The translations under genes were made by a program, and so were the position numbers. A DNA stretch of 64,000 bases from Aeromicrobium sp. A1-2. Its GTDB lineage: Bacteria > Actinomycetota > Actinomycetes > Propionibacteriales > Nocardioidaceae. Where the stretch lies: NCBI RefSeq assembly GCF_003443875.1, contig NZ_CP027482.1, positions 1,798,001 to 1,862,000 on the forward strand, given 5' to 3'. The number at the start of each line of letters is the position of its first letter. The first letter of the stretch is position 1. Below the pieces are notes generated by a model. That model had not been told where the DNA came from. It ran no database searches and saw only the letters and a program-made list of their open reading frames with translations. Positions 13,390 through 30,946 of this stretch are shown here, piece after piece.

Positions 13390-13418
13390 AACTTACACGG
13401 TTCGTTTTCACCGGTCAA
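13390..13418 (-). promoter_or_regulatory. rRNA operon promoter
   Basis: The minus strand has -35 TTGACC (13413-13418), a 17-bp spacer and -10 TAAGTT (13390-13395), a near-consensus housekeeping sigma promoter and the best in the window. Transcription would start near 13383, some 220 bp upstream of 16S. Confidence 0.8.
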
Positions 13419-13659
13419 ACCCGGGTCGGTCACCATGTCAGCTCTGTCTGTCAGCGATCCGTCTCCGGGAGCCTGTAAAGACGCCGTGCCGTTGATCGTT
13501 TCGGTTGAGCCGGCTGGAAGCTGGAAACAACTTGCCTTTCGGCCTGTCATCCCGCTGCGCTGTCCAACAAGAAGAACATTACGGGCACGTTTCCCCGCTC
13601 GTCAAATCGCTCGGCTGTGGCCCACGCCACATTCGCCGGGGCCCCTGAAATGACGGGGT

Positions 13660-14919
13660 TCAGCGGATCGCGACGCCCGAGATCGACCGTTTGCCTTTGC
13701 GGATGACAGCCCACGTGTTGTAGAGAAGCAGCTCGCTGGTCAGCTCGAGATCTGGGTCGGAAACCCGTTCGTTGTTGAGGTACGCGCCCCCCTCAGCGAC
13801 AGCCCGACGGGCAGCCGACTTGCTGTCAGCGAGTCCGGACGCGACCAGGGCGTCGACGATCGTCGGACGGTCGGACGCGGAAAGGTCGACCGCGCCGGCT
13901 TCTCTCAGAGCGGCGGCCAGGGTCTGCTCAGGCAGATCGGCCAGGTCGGCCCGCCCGAACAGGGCACGCGACGCGAGCTCGGCCGCACCGGCCTCCTCGA
14001 CTCCGTGGACGATCGTCGTCATCTCGGCTGCCAGACGCCGCTGTGCGCCCCGCGCGCCCGGCTTCTCGATGTGCTCGGCCTCGATCTGGGCTATCTCCTC
14101 GAGCCCGAGGAACGTGAACTGGCGGAGGTACTCGACGACCTTGGAGTCCTCGGCCTGGATCCATGACTGGTAGAAGGCGTACGGGCTCGTGAGGTCCGGG
14201 TCCAGCCACACCGTGCCGGACTCGGTCTTGCCGAACTTGGTGCCATCGGCCTTGGTGATGAGGGGCGTCGCGAGCGCATGCACCTTGGCGCCGTCCGCAC
14301 GCCGGACGAGCTCCACACCAGCGGTGATGTTGCCCCATTGGTCGCTGCCGCCGGTCTGCAGGACACATCCGTGCCTGCGGTGCAGCTCGAGGTAGTCCAT
14401 CGACTGCAGCAGGACGTAGCTGAACTCGGTGTAGCTGATGCCTGACTCGAGCCGGCTGCTGACGACGTCGCGCGCCAGCATGCGGTTGACCGGGAAGTGC
14501 TTGCCGATGTCACGCAGGAAGTCGATCGTGCTGAGGCCGGCGGTCCAGTCCAGGTTGTTGACCACGGTCGCACCGTTGTCACCGCCGAACTCGACGAATC
14601 GGGACACCTGAGCGCGGATCCTCTCGACCCACTCCCCCACGGTCTCCTTGGTATTCATGATCCGCTCGCCGGCTTCCTTGGGGTCACCGACCATGCCTGT
14701 CGATCCTCCGACCAGCATCAGCGGCCGGTGCCCGGCCAGCTGGAGTCGCCTGGCGGTGAGGATCTGCAGCAGGTTGCCGATGTGCAGGCTCGGTGCGGTC
14801 GGATCGAACCCCACGTAGTAGGTGATCGGCCCCGCTGACAGCTCCGCGCGCAGCGCGTCACGGTCCGTCGAGTGCGCGATGAGTCCTCGCGCGTCGAGGT
14901 CGTCCAGTACGTGGGTCAC
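13660..14919 (-). CDS. tyrS: Tyrosyl-tRNA synthetase
   Basis: Class I synthetase that charges tRNA-Tyr. The 419-residue protein shows HIGN (46-49) and the KMSKS equivalent KFGKT (228-232), the tyrosine-binding region YTEFSYVLLQSMD (about 163-175) and a C-terminal S4 domain (VASGLADSKSAARRAVAEGGAYLNN). The start is a GTG with GAAGGA upstream; a -10-like TAAAGT lies at 14952-14957, giving a short leader too small for a T-box. Confidence 0.97.
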   Translation of the reverse strand: MTHVLDDLDARGLIAHSTDRDALRAELSAGPITYYVGFDPTAPSLHIGNLLQILTARRLQLAGHRPLMLVGGSTGMVGDPKEAGERIMNTKETVGEWVERIRAQVSRFVEFGGDNGATVVNNLDWTAGLSTIDFLRDIGKHFPVNRMLARDVVSSRLESGISYTEFSYVLLQSMDYLELHRRHGCVLQTGGSDQWGNITAGVELVRRADGAKVHALATPLITKADGTKFGKTESGTVWLDPDLTSPYAFYQSWIQAEDSKVVEYLRQFTFLGLEEIAQIEAEHIEKPGARGAQRRLAAEMTTIVHGVEEAGAAELASRALFGRADLADLPEQTLAAALREAGAVDLSASDRPTIVDALVASGLADSKSAARRAVAEGGAYLNNERVSDPDLELTSELLLYNTWAVIRKGKRSISGVAIR

Positions 14920-14975
14920 AGGCCAGTCCTTCGGGTCGGGGATTCACCGCGACTTTAGCGCGGCCCCCGCGTCCG

Positions 14976-15362
14976 TCAGGGCTTGACCGCGACGACCGGC
15001 ACCGTCGCGTCGAGCAGGATCTGCTGCGCGACGCTGCCCATCAGGATCTTGCCGACCGGGCTGCGCGGCCGTACGCCGATGACGACGAGCGAAGCCGAAG
15101 CCTGCTCGGCCTCGAACAGGACCGTCCCGGAGACGTTCTCGCCCTCGACCTGGCGGACCTCGAACGGAACCTTGTCGATGGCGAGCGACTCCGTGATCGC
15201 CTGGATGTGCCGCCCCCGGGCATGGCCGGGGTCCAACCGCGGTTCGACCCGGTGGACGTTGATGATGAGCAGCGACTCGCCCTTGGTGCGCGCCTCTGCG
15301 GCGGCCCAGTCGAGGGCGGCGCGCCCGAACTCGTCGGGACGATAAGCAACGGCAATTGTCAT
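14976..15362 (-). CDS. Universal stress protein (UspA family)
   Basis: The 128-residue single-domain protein has the Usp fold landmarks: an N-terminal beta strand with ITVAYRPDEFGRAALDWA and the C-terminal ATP-binding signature VIGVRPRSPVGKILMGSVAQQILLD (G-2x-G-9x-G(S/T) type). Usp proteins bind ATP and adjust stress or growth-arrest physiology. The ATG has no Shine-Dalgarno, but TAGGCT lies six bases upstream, so the message is probably leaderless. It is divergent from the DsbA-family gene. Confidence 0.9.
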   Translation of the reverse strand: MTIAVAYRPDEFGRAALDWAAAEARTKGESLLIINVHRVEPRLDPGHARGRHIQAITESLAIDKVPFEVRQVEGENVSGTVLFEAEQASASLVVIGVRPRSPVGKILMGSVAQQILLDATVPVVAVKP

Positions 15363-15368
15363 GACAAA

Positions 15369-15374
15369 AGCCTA
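15369..15374 (-). promoter_or_regulatory. -10 element TAGGCT for leaderless uspA
   Basis: The hexamer ends six bases before the ATG of the universal stress gene, placing the transcription start at or next to the A of the start codon. Confidence 0.6.
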
Positions 15375-15412
15375 CCGCCGTTCTCCTGCCGGTGGGAAAT
15401 GGAATACGACTA

Positions 15413-16087
15413 GTGCGTGATGACGTTGAACACGTCGTGAAACCGACTGTGAAAGTAGACATCTGGTCCGACATCGCCTGCCCCTGGTGCTTCGTGGGCA
15501 AGCGGCGCTTCGAGGCCGCAGCGGCACAGTTCGCCGAGACCGGCGGACAGGTCGAGGTCGAGTACCACTCCTTCGAGCTCGCGCCGGACACACCGGTCGA
15601 CTTCAACGGCACCGAGGTCGACTTTCTGGTGCGTCACAAGGGCATGCCGGCCGAGCAGGTCACCACGATGCTCGGCCAGATGACCGAGCTCGCGAGTGCA
15701 GAGGGCTTGGCGTACGACTTCGACGCGCTGCAGCACACCAACACCGTCAAGGCCCACGAGCTGCTGCACCACGCCAAGGCCAAGGGACGCCAGCTCGACA
15801 TGAAGGAGCGCCTGCTTGCGGCGTACTTCGAGGAGGGCCGGCACGTCGGCCGCATCGACGACCTGGCCGACCTCGCCGCCGAGATCGGCCTGGACCGCGC
15901 CGAAGCTCTCGAGGCGCTGAAGTCCGGAGAGTTCCTCCCGGCGGTCGAGGCCGATCGCGATCAGGCGTACGACTATGGCATCGCCGGCGTGCCGTTCTTC
16001 GTCATCGACGGGAAGTTCGGTGTATCGGGCGCGCAGGAGCCGGCCGCTTTCGTCGAGGTGCTCCGCAAGGCAGCGGCCGCCGTATGA
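15413..16087 (+). CDS. FrnE-like DsbA-family oxidoreductase
   Basis: A 224-residue thioredoxin-fold protein with the redox motif CPWC (residues 23-26 from this start) and the cis-proline strand GVPFFVIDGKFGVSGAQ, matching the FrnE group of disulfide isomerases. No signal peptide is seen, so it should be cytoplasmic, where such proteins take part in redox or polyketide-related reactions. The start is uncertain: GTG at 15392, 15413, 15437 and 15449 are all in frame; I chose 15413, which has TGGAAT seven bases upstream, while homologues start near VKVDIWSD (15449). It is followed by an overlapping 33-codon gene. Confidence 0.88.
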   Translation: MRDDVEHVVKPTVKVDIWSDIACPWCFVGKRRFEAAAAQFAETGGQVEVEYHSFELAPDTPVDFNGTEVDFLVRHKGMPAEQVTTMLGQMTELASAEGLAYDFDALQHTNTVKAHELLHHAKAKGRQLDMKERLLAAYFEEGRHVGRIDDLADLAAEIGLDRAEALEALKSGEFLPAVEADRDQAYDYGIAGVPFFVIDGKFGVSGAQEPAAFVEVLRKAAAAV

Positions 16088-16185
16088 CCGGGCCGTTGGA
16101 GATCGTGGGCGACGACGGACCGAGTTGTCAGAACGGCGTCTGCGACGTGCCTGCCGCCGACGTCGAGGATGGCTCGAGCAACTGA
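16084..16185 (+). CDS. 33-residue Cys peptide coupled to the DsbA-family gene
   Basis: The ATG (16084-16086) overlaps the stop of the DsbA-family gene as ATGA. The product MTGPLEIVGDDGPSCQNGVC continues acidic to residue 33 and has two Cys in a C-Q-N-G-V-C arrangement. It ends eight bp before an intrinsic terminator, so it is the last gene of this short operon. Coupling, the Cys pair and the redox neighbour suggest a substrate, partner or metal-binding peptide. It is too short for ordinary gene callers; I do not recognise a family with certainty. Confidence 0.55.
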   Translation: MTGPLEIVGDDGPSCQNGVCDVPAADVEDGSSN

Positions 16186-16192
16186 GTCTGTT

Positions 16193-16217
16193 CTGAGCAG
16201 CGTGCTCAGGCCTTTTT
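16193..16217 (+). terminator. Intrinsic terminator of the DsbA-family operon
   Basis: A 7-bp stem CTGAGCA / TGCTCAG with loop GCG is followed by GCC and TTTTT on the plus strand. It overlaps the end of the convergent yjdM gene and its stop codon. Confidence 0.8.
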
Positions 16218-16565
16218 GACGACGCTCGACTTCAGTTGCATCTGGCCGAAACCGTCGACCTTGCAGTCGATGTCGTGGTCGCCCACACCATCAACGAGTC
16301 GGATGTTTCGCACCTTCGTGCCGACCTTGATCGATGTGGGGCTGCCCTTGACCTTGAGGTCCTTGATGATGCTCACGGTGTCACCATCGGTGAGCGGGGT
16401 CCCGAACGCGTCCTTGATGACCGCAGCATCCTGCTCGGCCTCGGCGTCGGCAGCCGCCTCGCTCGGCGACCACTCGTGCGCACACATCGGGCACACGAGG
16501 AGCGCGCCCATCTCGTAGGCCAGATCGCTGGAACAGTTCGGGCAGAGCGGTAGGGCGTCAGGCAT
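16206..16565 (-). CDS. yjdM: Zinc-ribbon protein YjdM (PhnA family)
   Basis: The 119-residue protein begins with a zinc ribbon (CPNCSSDLAYEMGALLVCPMC, Cys pairs about residues 8-11 and 25-28) and ends in the PhnA domain with DGDTVSIIKDLKVKGS. The family was once misnamed alkylphosphonate uptake protein PhnA; no enzymatic role is established here. It is convergent with the DsbA-family gene. The length is close to that of E. coli YjdM. Confidence 0.92.
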   Translation of the reverse strand: MPDALPLCPNCSSDLAYEMGALLVCPMCAHEWSPSEAAADAEAEQDAAVIKDAFGTPLTDGDTVSIIKDLKVKGSPTSIKVGTKVRNIRLVDGVGDHDIDCKVDGFGQMQLKSSVVKKA

Positions 16566-16609
16566 CGGTCACTTTCGGGTAGGTGCGCGAACTTGCGGCG
16601 GCACCCAAA

Positions 16610-17221
16610 CTACTCCTCGGTTGACCGGCCCCGCTCAGGCGACGCACTTGGGGCGCGAGGACTGCGCCGGTAGGCCGACACCGTCGGGTCGCCCGTGATC
16701 CAGAATCGCCACGGCACGTCAGCGGCCCGGGACACCCCCACTCGCGGCCCCGCGCTCAGGGCCACCGTCTCAGCGGTGGGACCCAGCCGAACTCCCTCGT
16801 CGACGAGCAGGTCCGTCCCCAGGTCGTCGAGGGTGAGCCCGAGGGCGCGAGCCAGGTTGCCCGGGCCGCGGGCCAGCCCTACGTCCTTGACCGCGGGCCG
16901 CCGCTGCCGCGCGCACTCGACCCCGTGCACGACCTCGCCCGCTCGGACCAGGACTGCAGAGGCGGTCTCGGTGGGCCCCGTCACGACGTTGGCACACAGG
17001 TGGATGCCGTACGACCGGTAGACGTACAGCCTCCATGGGTCGCCGTACATGATCTCCGAGCGCGCAGTCCGGGTGAAGGCGTGAGAGGCCGGGTCGTGGA
17101 TGCCGCCGTACGCCTCGACCTCGGTGATGCGCACGGCTACTCCGTGCCCGTGCAGGACGCGACCCAGGAGACCCCGGGCGAGCAGGTCCACGGTCGGGCC
17201 GGTCGTGTCCGGGGTGCTCAT
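16610..17221 (-). CDS. 3-methyladenine DNA glycosylase (AAG/MPG type)
   Basis: The 203-residue protein shows the AAG hallmark EVEAYGGIHDPASHAF (catalytic Glu and the A-Y region) and YGDPWRLYVYRSYGIHLCAN. It removes alkylated purines as the first step of base excision repair. The Mycobacterium homologue mpg is likewise near tyrS. The ATG lacks a Shine-Dalgarno but has TAGGCT seven bases upstream, so a leaderless message is likely. Confidence 0.92.
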   Translation of the reverse strand: MSTPDTTGPTVDLLARGLLGRVLHGHGVAVRITEVEAYGGIHDPASHAFTRTARSEIMYGDPWRLYVYRSYGIHLCANVVTGPTETASAVLVRAGEVVHGVECARQRRPAVKDVGLARGPGNLARALGLTLDDLGTDLLVDEGVRLGPTAETVALSAGPRVGVSRAADVPWRFWITGDPTVSAYRRSPRAPSASPERGRSTEE

Positions 17222-17228
17222 GCCGGCA

Positions 17229-17234
17229 AGCCTA
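17229..17234 (-). promoter_or_regulatory. -10 element TAGGCT for the glycosylase gene
   Basis: The hexamer ends seven bases before the ATG, in the 65-bp gap after which argH ends, consistent with leaderless transcription independent of the arg operon. Confidence 0.55.
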
Positions 17235-17286
17235 GGTCGTGGGAGTCAGCCGAGCTCGAGGCAGCAGACGCCCCGGCTCTCAGGCG

Positions 17287-21305
<4,019 letters not shown>

Positions 21306-21309
<4 letters not shown>

Positions 21310-22276
21310 GACTTGTCCTTCTTGTCGACGCTCGTGGCATAGAGCGCGGTGCGGATGCGCGTCTCGACGCCCGGCACGACCTGGGTGCCGACGCCCTCAT
21401 CGGTGAAGATCTCCAGGAGCACCGCGTGCGGCTCACGGCCGTCGATCACGGTGGCCCGCTTGACGCCCTCCTGGACGGCCTTGAGGCAGGCCGTCATCTT
21501 GGGGATCATCCCGGTCGACAGGTTCGGGATGATCTCCGCGAGCGACTCGGGGCTGATCTCGCCGATCACGTCCGAGCTGTTGGGCCAGTCGGCGTAGAGG
21601 CCCTCCACATCGGTCAGGACCAGGAGCTTCTCGGCTCCCAGCGCGACCGCGAGCGCGGCTGCTGCGGTGTCGGCGTTGACGTTGTGGACCTGGCCGGAGG
21701 CGTCGGGCGCAACCGTCGAGACGACCGGGATGCGGCCGGCGTCGATCAGGTCACGGACAGCCTCCGGGCGTACGCCCACGACCTCGCCGACGAGACCGAT
21801 GTCGGTCTGGACGCCGTCGATGATCGGCATGGTCTTCTGGGCGGTGAACAGTCCACCGTCCTCGCCGGACAGGCCCACGGCCAGCTCGCCGTGCTGGTTG
21901 AGCAGGCCGACGAGCTCGCGGCCGACCTGACCGGTCAACACCATCCGGACGACGTCCATGGTCTCGGGCGTCGTGACTCGCAAGCCACCCCGGAACTCCG
22001 ACTGGATGTTGAGCTTGTCGAGCATCGCACTGATCTGGGGGCCGCCGCCGTGCACGACGACGGGCTTGAAGCCGGCCATCCGAAGGAAGACGATGTCCTC
22101 CGCAAAGGCGTGCTTGAGCGTCTCGTCGGTCATGGCGTTGCCGCCGTACTTCACCACGACGACCTTGCCGTGGTACTTCTTCAGCCACGGCAGGGCCTGG
22201 GCGAGCGTGGCGGCCTTGTCGGTCGCCTTCTTCCAGTCAGCGGGATGCCACTCTTCGGGGCTGGTCACGTCTTCTG

Positions 22277-22280
<4 letters not shown>
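21306..22280 (-). CDS. argB: Acetylglutamate kinase
   Basis: A 324-residue amino-acid kinase with [10 protein letters not shown] near the N-terminus and the substrate loop [14 protein letters not shown]. It has an N-terminal helix of about 35 residues ahead of the kinase core, the feature of hexameric arginine-inhibited NAGK, so feedback control by arginine is likely (family inference). The ATG at 22278-22280 overlaps the argJ stop; the frame is open upstream through argJ but this is where the family starts. Confidence 0.96.
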
Positions 22281-27834
<5,554 letters not shown>

Positions 27835-27873
27835 TCCCGCAACACCCCACAACCGTCCCAACGAGGAGAACTC

Positions 27874-28428
27874 ATGCTCTGGATCATCCTGGCCGTCCTG
27901 GCCGCGGTCGCTCTGTTCACGATCTACGCGTTCAACCGCCTGCGCCGCGTCGACATCGGCGCGCAGGAGGCACTGGGCGGCATCGACGTCCAGCTGACTC
28001 GCCGCGCCGACCTGATCCCCAACCTGGTCAACACCGTGAAGGGGTACGCCGAGCACGAGAAGGGCGTCTTCGAGGCAGTGACCGAGGCACGGGCTGGTGC
28101 CGCCAAGGCAGCCAAGGGCGGCACGGTGGGCGAGAAGGCGGCCGCCGAGGCTGTGCTCGACAAGGCGATCATCGACGTCCTCGCCGTCGCCGAGGCGTAT
28201 CCCGACCTCAAGGCGTCCGCCAACTTCCAGGCACTGCAGGTCGAGCTGTCCGACACCGAGAACAAGATCTCGTTTGCCCGCCAGTTCTACAACGACGCGG
28301 TGTCGACCCTGAACTCGCTGGTCAAGACCATCCCCTGGATGTTCTTCAGCGGCATCGCCGGCGTCCACGCGCGTGAGTTCTATGCCGCGCCGGAGGGTCA
28401 GCAGACCCCGCCCACCGTCACCTTCTGA
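27874..28428 (+). CDS. lemA: LemA family protein
   Basis: The 184-residue protein has an N-terminal membrane helix (LWIILAVLAAVALFTIYAFN) and the LemA core: QLTRRADLIPNLVNTVKGYAEHEKGVFEAVTEAR, then ENKISFARQFYNDAVSTLN. The N-terminus should be outside and the coiled helical domain in the cytoplasm or exposed; function is not settled. GAGGAG precedes the ATG. Its pairing with the DUF2207 protein recurs in many bacteria, which suggests joint work at the envelope. Confidence 0.95.
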   Translation: MLWIILAVLAAVALFTIYAFNRLRRVDIGAQEALGGIDVQLTRRADLIPNLVNTVKGYAEHEKGVFEAVTEARAGAAKAAKGGTVGEKAAAEAVLDKAIIDVLAVAEAYPDLKASANFQALQVELSDTENKISFARQFYNDAVSTLNSLVKTIPWMFFSGIAGVHAREFYAAPEGQQTPPTVTF

Positions 28429-28432
28429 CCCG

Positions 28433-28465
28433 CCGTCGACGGGAGACCAGGTCTCCCGTCGACGG
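28433..28465. terminator. Bidirectional terminator palindrome between lemA and pheT
   Basis: Two perfect 16-bp arms (CCGTCGACGGGAGACC and its complement) flank a single central base. The palindrome lies between the convergent lemA and pheT stops and is followed by GGTTTC on the plus strand. It can end transcription from both sides. Confidence 0.75.
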
Positions 28466-28468
28466 GTT

Positions 28469-30946
28469 TCAGGCGCGGAGCGTGGCGTCGTGCCGGGTGC
28501 CCACTGCTGCCACGGCTGCCTCACGGGCCGTCCTGATCTCGTCGTCGGTCAGGGTACGGTCCGGAGCGCGCAGACGCAGCGCGAACGCGAGCGACTTCTT
28601 GCCAGCGGGGACCTGGTCGCCGACGTACACGTCGAACAACCGCACCGACTCGATCAGCGGGCTCGCGCCGGCCAGCGTGTCGTGCACTGCCGCGGCCGAC
28701 ACAGCCTCGTCGATGGTCAGGGCCAGATCTTCCTTGGCGACCGGGAAGGCGGAGAACTCCGGGCGTGGACCCACCTCAGGTGACGCATCGATCAGCGCGT
28801 CGAGGTCGACCTCCGCCGCGACGACACGGGCGGGAAGCCCGTACGCCTTGAGCACCTGCGGGTGCAGCTCGCCAGCGTGACCGATGATGCGGCCACCCAG
28901 GACGACAGCAGCACAGCGACCGGGATGCCAGGGCATGGTCTGCGCCGGCTGGATCTCGATCTTGACGTGCAGGACGTCGGCAAGTCGCTGGACGACCGCG
29001 ATCGCGTCGCCCCACGTCGCAGATCGGCCCGGGCCTGCCCAGCCCGATCGGACCCACTCGCCGCTCATGACCAGGCCCACGTGGTGCGGCTGATCCGGCA
29101 GAGCCGCCTCGAGGGCGGCGATCTCCTCGATCGTCGGCCGACGATCGACCCCGTAGATCGGCGCCTCGACACCATCAGCGCGGGGCAGGAAGACCCGCCC
29201 GCTCTCGACGAGGTGCACATCGGCGTGGCCGCGCCCGATGTTGAGGACCAGGCTTCGGAGCAGCCCGGTCAGCAGCGTCGTGGTCATGCCCGGCTCCTCG
29301 GCGGACAGGGGATTCTCCAAGAGCACCTGACGGCGTCTGGCGTCGTCGGCCGGGAGGCCGAGACGGTCGAAGTCGGCCGTGCCCGCGAACGGGAACGTCA
29401 GGACCTCGATCAGACCCTCGCCGGCCAGCACCGTGCCCGCTCTGCGCCGCAGCTTCTGGGCGACCGTCAGGCCCCGACCCGCCGGTGCGACCGGAAGGAT
29501 CGACGGCACCTGGTCGTAGCCCACGACGCGAAGGACCTCCTCGACGAGGTCGTTGGGGTCGTTGATGTCGAAGCGCCAGCTCGGCGGCGTCACCGCGAGC
29601 GACTCGTGATCGAGCGCGACCTCACACCCATTGCCCTCGAGGGCTTCCACCACGGCGGCAGCGTCGATGTCGACCCCAGACACGCGGGTCGGCAGGTCGA
29701 TCGTCATCTCTACGGCGGCACGACCGGTCGCAGCGCCGATGACGGTCAGTCCGTCTTCGATCACGCCTCCACCGTGCTCGACGAGCAGCTCGGCCACGCG
29801 TTGCGTCGCACGGGCGGGCAGCGCAGGATCCACACCCCGTTCGTAGCGCTTGGACGCCTCAGACGGCAGCTTGTGGAGCCGGGCCGTGCGGGCAATCATG
29901 GGCGCCTTCCAGTGCGCCGCCTCGATCAGGATGTCGGTCGTCGATTCCGAGAGCTCGGTCTCCTCGCCGCCCATGACTCCGGCGAGGCCGATCGGTCCGC
30001 GATCGTCGACGATCACGGTGTCGGCGGCGGACAGCGAGCGGACGACGCCGTCGAGCGTGGTCAGCTTCTCGCCGTCCGTGGCTCTCCGCACGACTATCGT
30101 CCCCTGCAGCCTGGCCCGGTCGTAGCCGTGGATGGGGTGCCCGAGCTCGAGCATGACGTAGTTGGTGACGTCGACGGCCAGCGAGATCGACCGCATGCCG
30201 GCCTGCTCGATGCGCTGGGCCATCCAACGTGGGGTGGGTAGCGTCGGGTCGAAGCCCGTGACGGCGCGGGCCGCGAACACGGGGCACGCCTCGGAATCGT
30301 CGACCCGGATCGGGTAGCCGCCACCGCTGCTCGGCACCTGGATGTCGGCCGGATCGGCAAACTCCAGCCCGTAGGCCAGGGCCGTGTCCCGCCCGACGCC
30401 ACGCAACGACAGCGCATAGCCACGGTCCGGGTTGACCTCGAGGTCCAGCACCTCGGCACCCAGGCCGAGCAGCTCGATCGCATCGTCGCCGGGCTGCGCC
30501 GAGCCAGGATCCAGCACGATGATGCCGTCGGCGTCGCCCGGCACGCCGAGCTCGGCACCCGAGCAGATCATTCCGTCGGACACGTGGCCGTAGGTCTTGC
30601 GTGCGGCGATCGCAAATCCACCGGGCAGCACGGCACCCGGCAACGAGACGACCACCAGGTCGCCCTCGACGAAGTTGTGCGCACCGCACACGATTCCGCG
30701 GCCGCCGTCCTCGTCGTTGTGCTCAGTGCCAACGTCGACGCGGCACCAGTTGATCGTCTTGCCGTTCTTCTGCGGCTCCTTGTCCAGCGACACCACCCGA
30801 CCCGCGACCAAGGGACCCGTGACGGCGTCGCCGATGATCTCCTCGAGCTTGAGGTCGAACTGGGTCAGCCGGGCAGCGAGCTGCTCGGTCGTGATCGAGT
30901 CAGGGAGGGCCACGATCTCGCGCAGCCATTCGACGGGTACGCGCAT
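28469..30946 (-). CDS. pheT: Phenylalanyl-tRNA synthetase beta chain
   Basis: The 825-residue beta chain has the N-terminal tRNA-binding (EMAP-like) domain around VTGPLVAGRVVSLDKE, B3/B4 and B5 domains (ERGVDPALPARATQRVAELL region), a catalytic-like core, and a C-terminal ferredoxin-like anticodon domain (EFSAFPVAKEDLALTIDEAV). It forms an alpha2-beta2 enzyme with PheS. Its ATG shares one base with the pheS stop (TGATG), so translation is coupled. Confidence 0.97.
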   Translation of the reverse strand: MRVPVEWLREIVALPDSITTEQLAARLTQFDLKLEEIIGDAVTGPLVAGRVVSLDKEPQKNGKTINWCRVDVGTEHNDEDGGRGIVCGAHNFVEGDLVVVSLPGAVLPGGFAIAARKTYGHVSDGMICSGAELGVPGDADGIIVLDPGSAQPGDDAIELLGLGAEVLDLEVNPDRGYALSLRGVGRDTALAYGLEFADPADIQVPSSGGGYPIRVDDSEACPVFAARAVTGFDPTLPTPRWMAQRIEQAGMRSISLAVDVTNYVMLELGHPIHGYDRARLQGTIVVRRATDGEKLTTLDGVVRSLSAADTVIVDDRGPIGLAGVMGGEETELSESTTDILIEAAHWKAPMIARTARLHKLPSEASKRYERGVDPALPARATQRVAELLVEHGGGVIEDGLTVIGAATGRAAVEMTIDLPTRVSGVDIDAAAVVEALEGNGCEVALDHESLAVTPPSWRFDINDPNDLVEEVLRVVGYDQVPSILPVAPAGRGLTVAQKLRRRAGTVLAGEGLIEVLTFPFAGTADFDRLGLPADDARRRQVLLENPLSAEEPGMTTTLLTGLLRSLVLNIGRGHADVHLVESGRVFLPRADGVEAPIYGVDRRPTIEEIAALEAALPDQPHHVGLVMSGEWVRSGWAGPGRSATWGDAIAVVQRLADVLHVKIEIQPAQTMPWHPGRCAAVVLGGRIIGHAGELHPQVLKAYGLPARVVAAEVDLDALIDASPEVGPRPEFSAFPVAKEDLALTIDEAVSAAAVHDTLAGASPLIESVRLFDVYVGDQVPAGKKSLAFALRLRAPDRTLTDDEIRTAREAAVAAVGTRHDATLRA

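Larger units (their letters stand above)
13161..13659 (-). other. rRNA operon leader and upstream region
   Basis: This 500-bp stretch between tyrS and 16S has no credible gene. From the tyrS side it holds an upstream region, the promoter at 13390-13418, the conserved leader block at 13311-13332, and an AT-rich segment (13190-13290) before the 16S 5' end. Open frames here are chance. Confidence 0.8.

Noticed and set aside
28862-30241. A 459-codon plus-strand frame opposite pheT
   Set aside because: Shadow frame of pheT in high-GC DNA.
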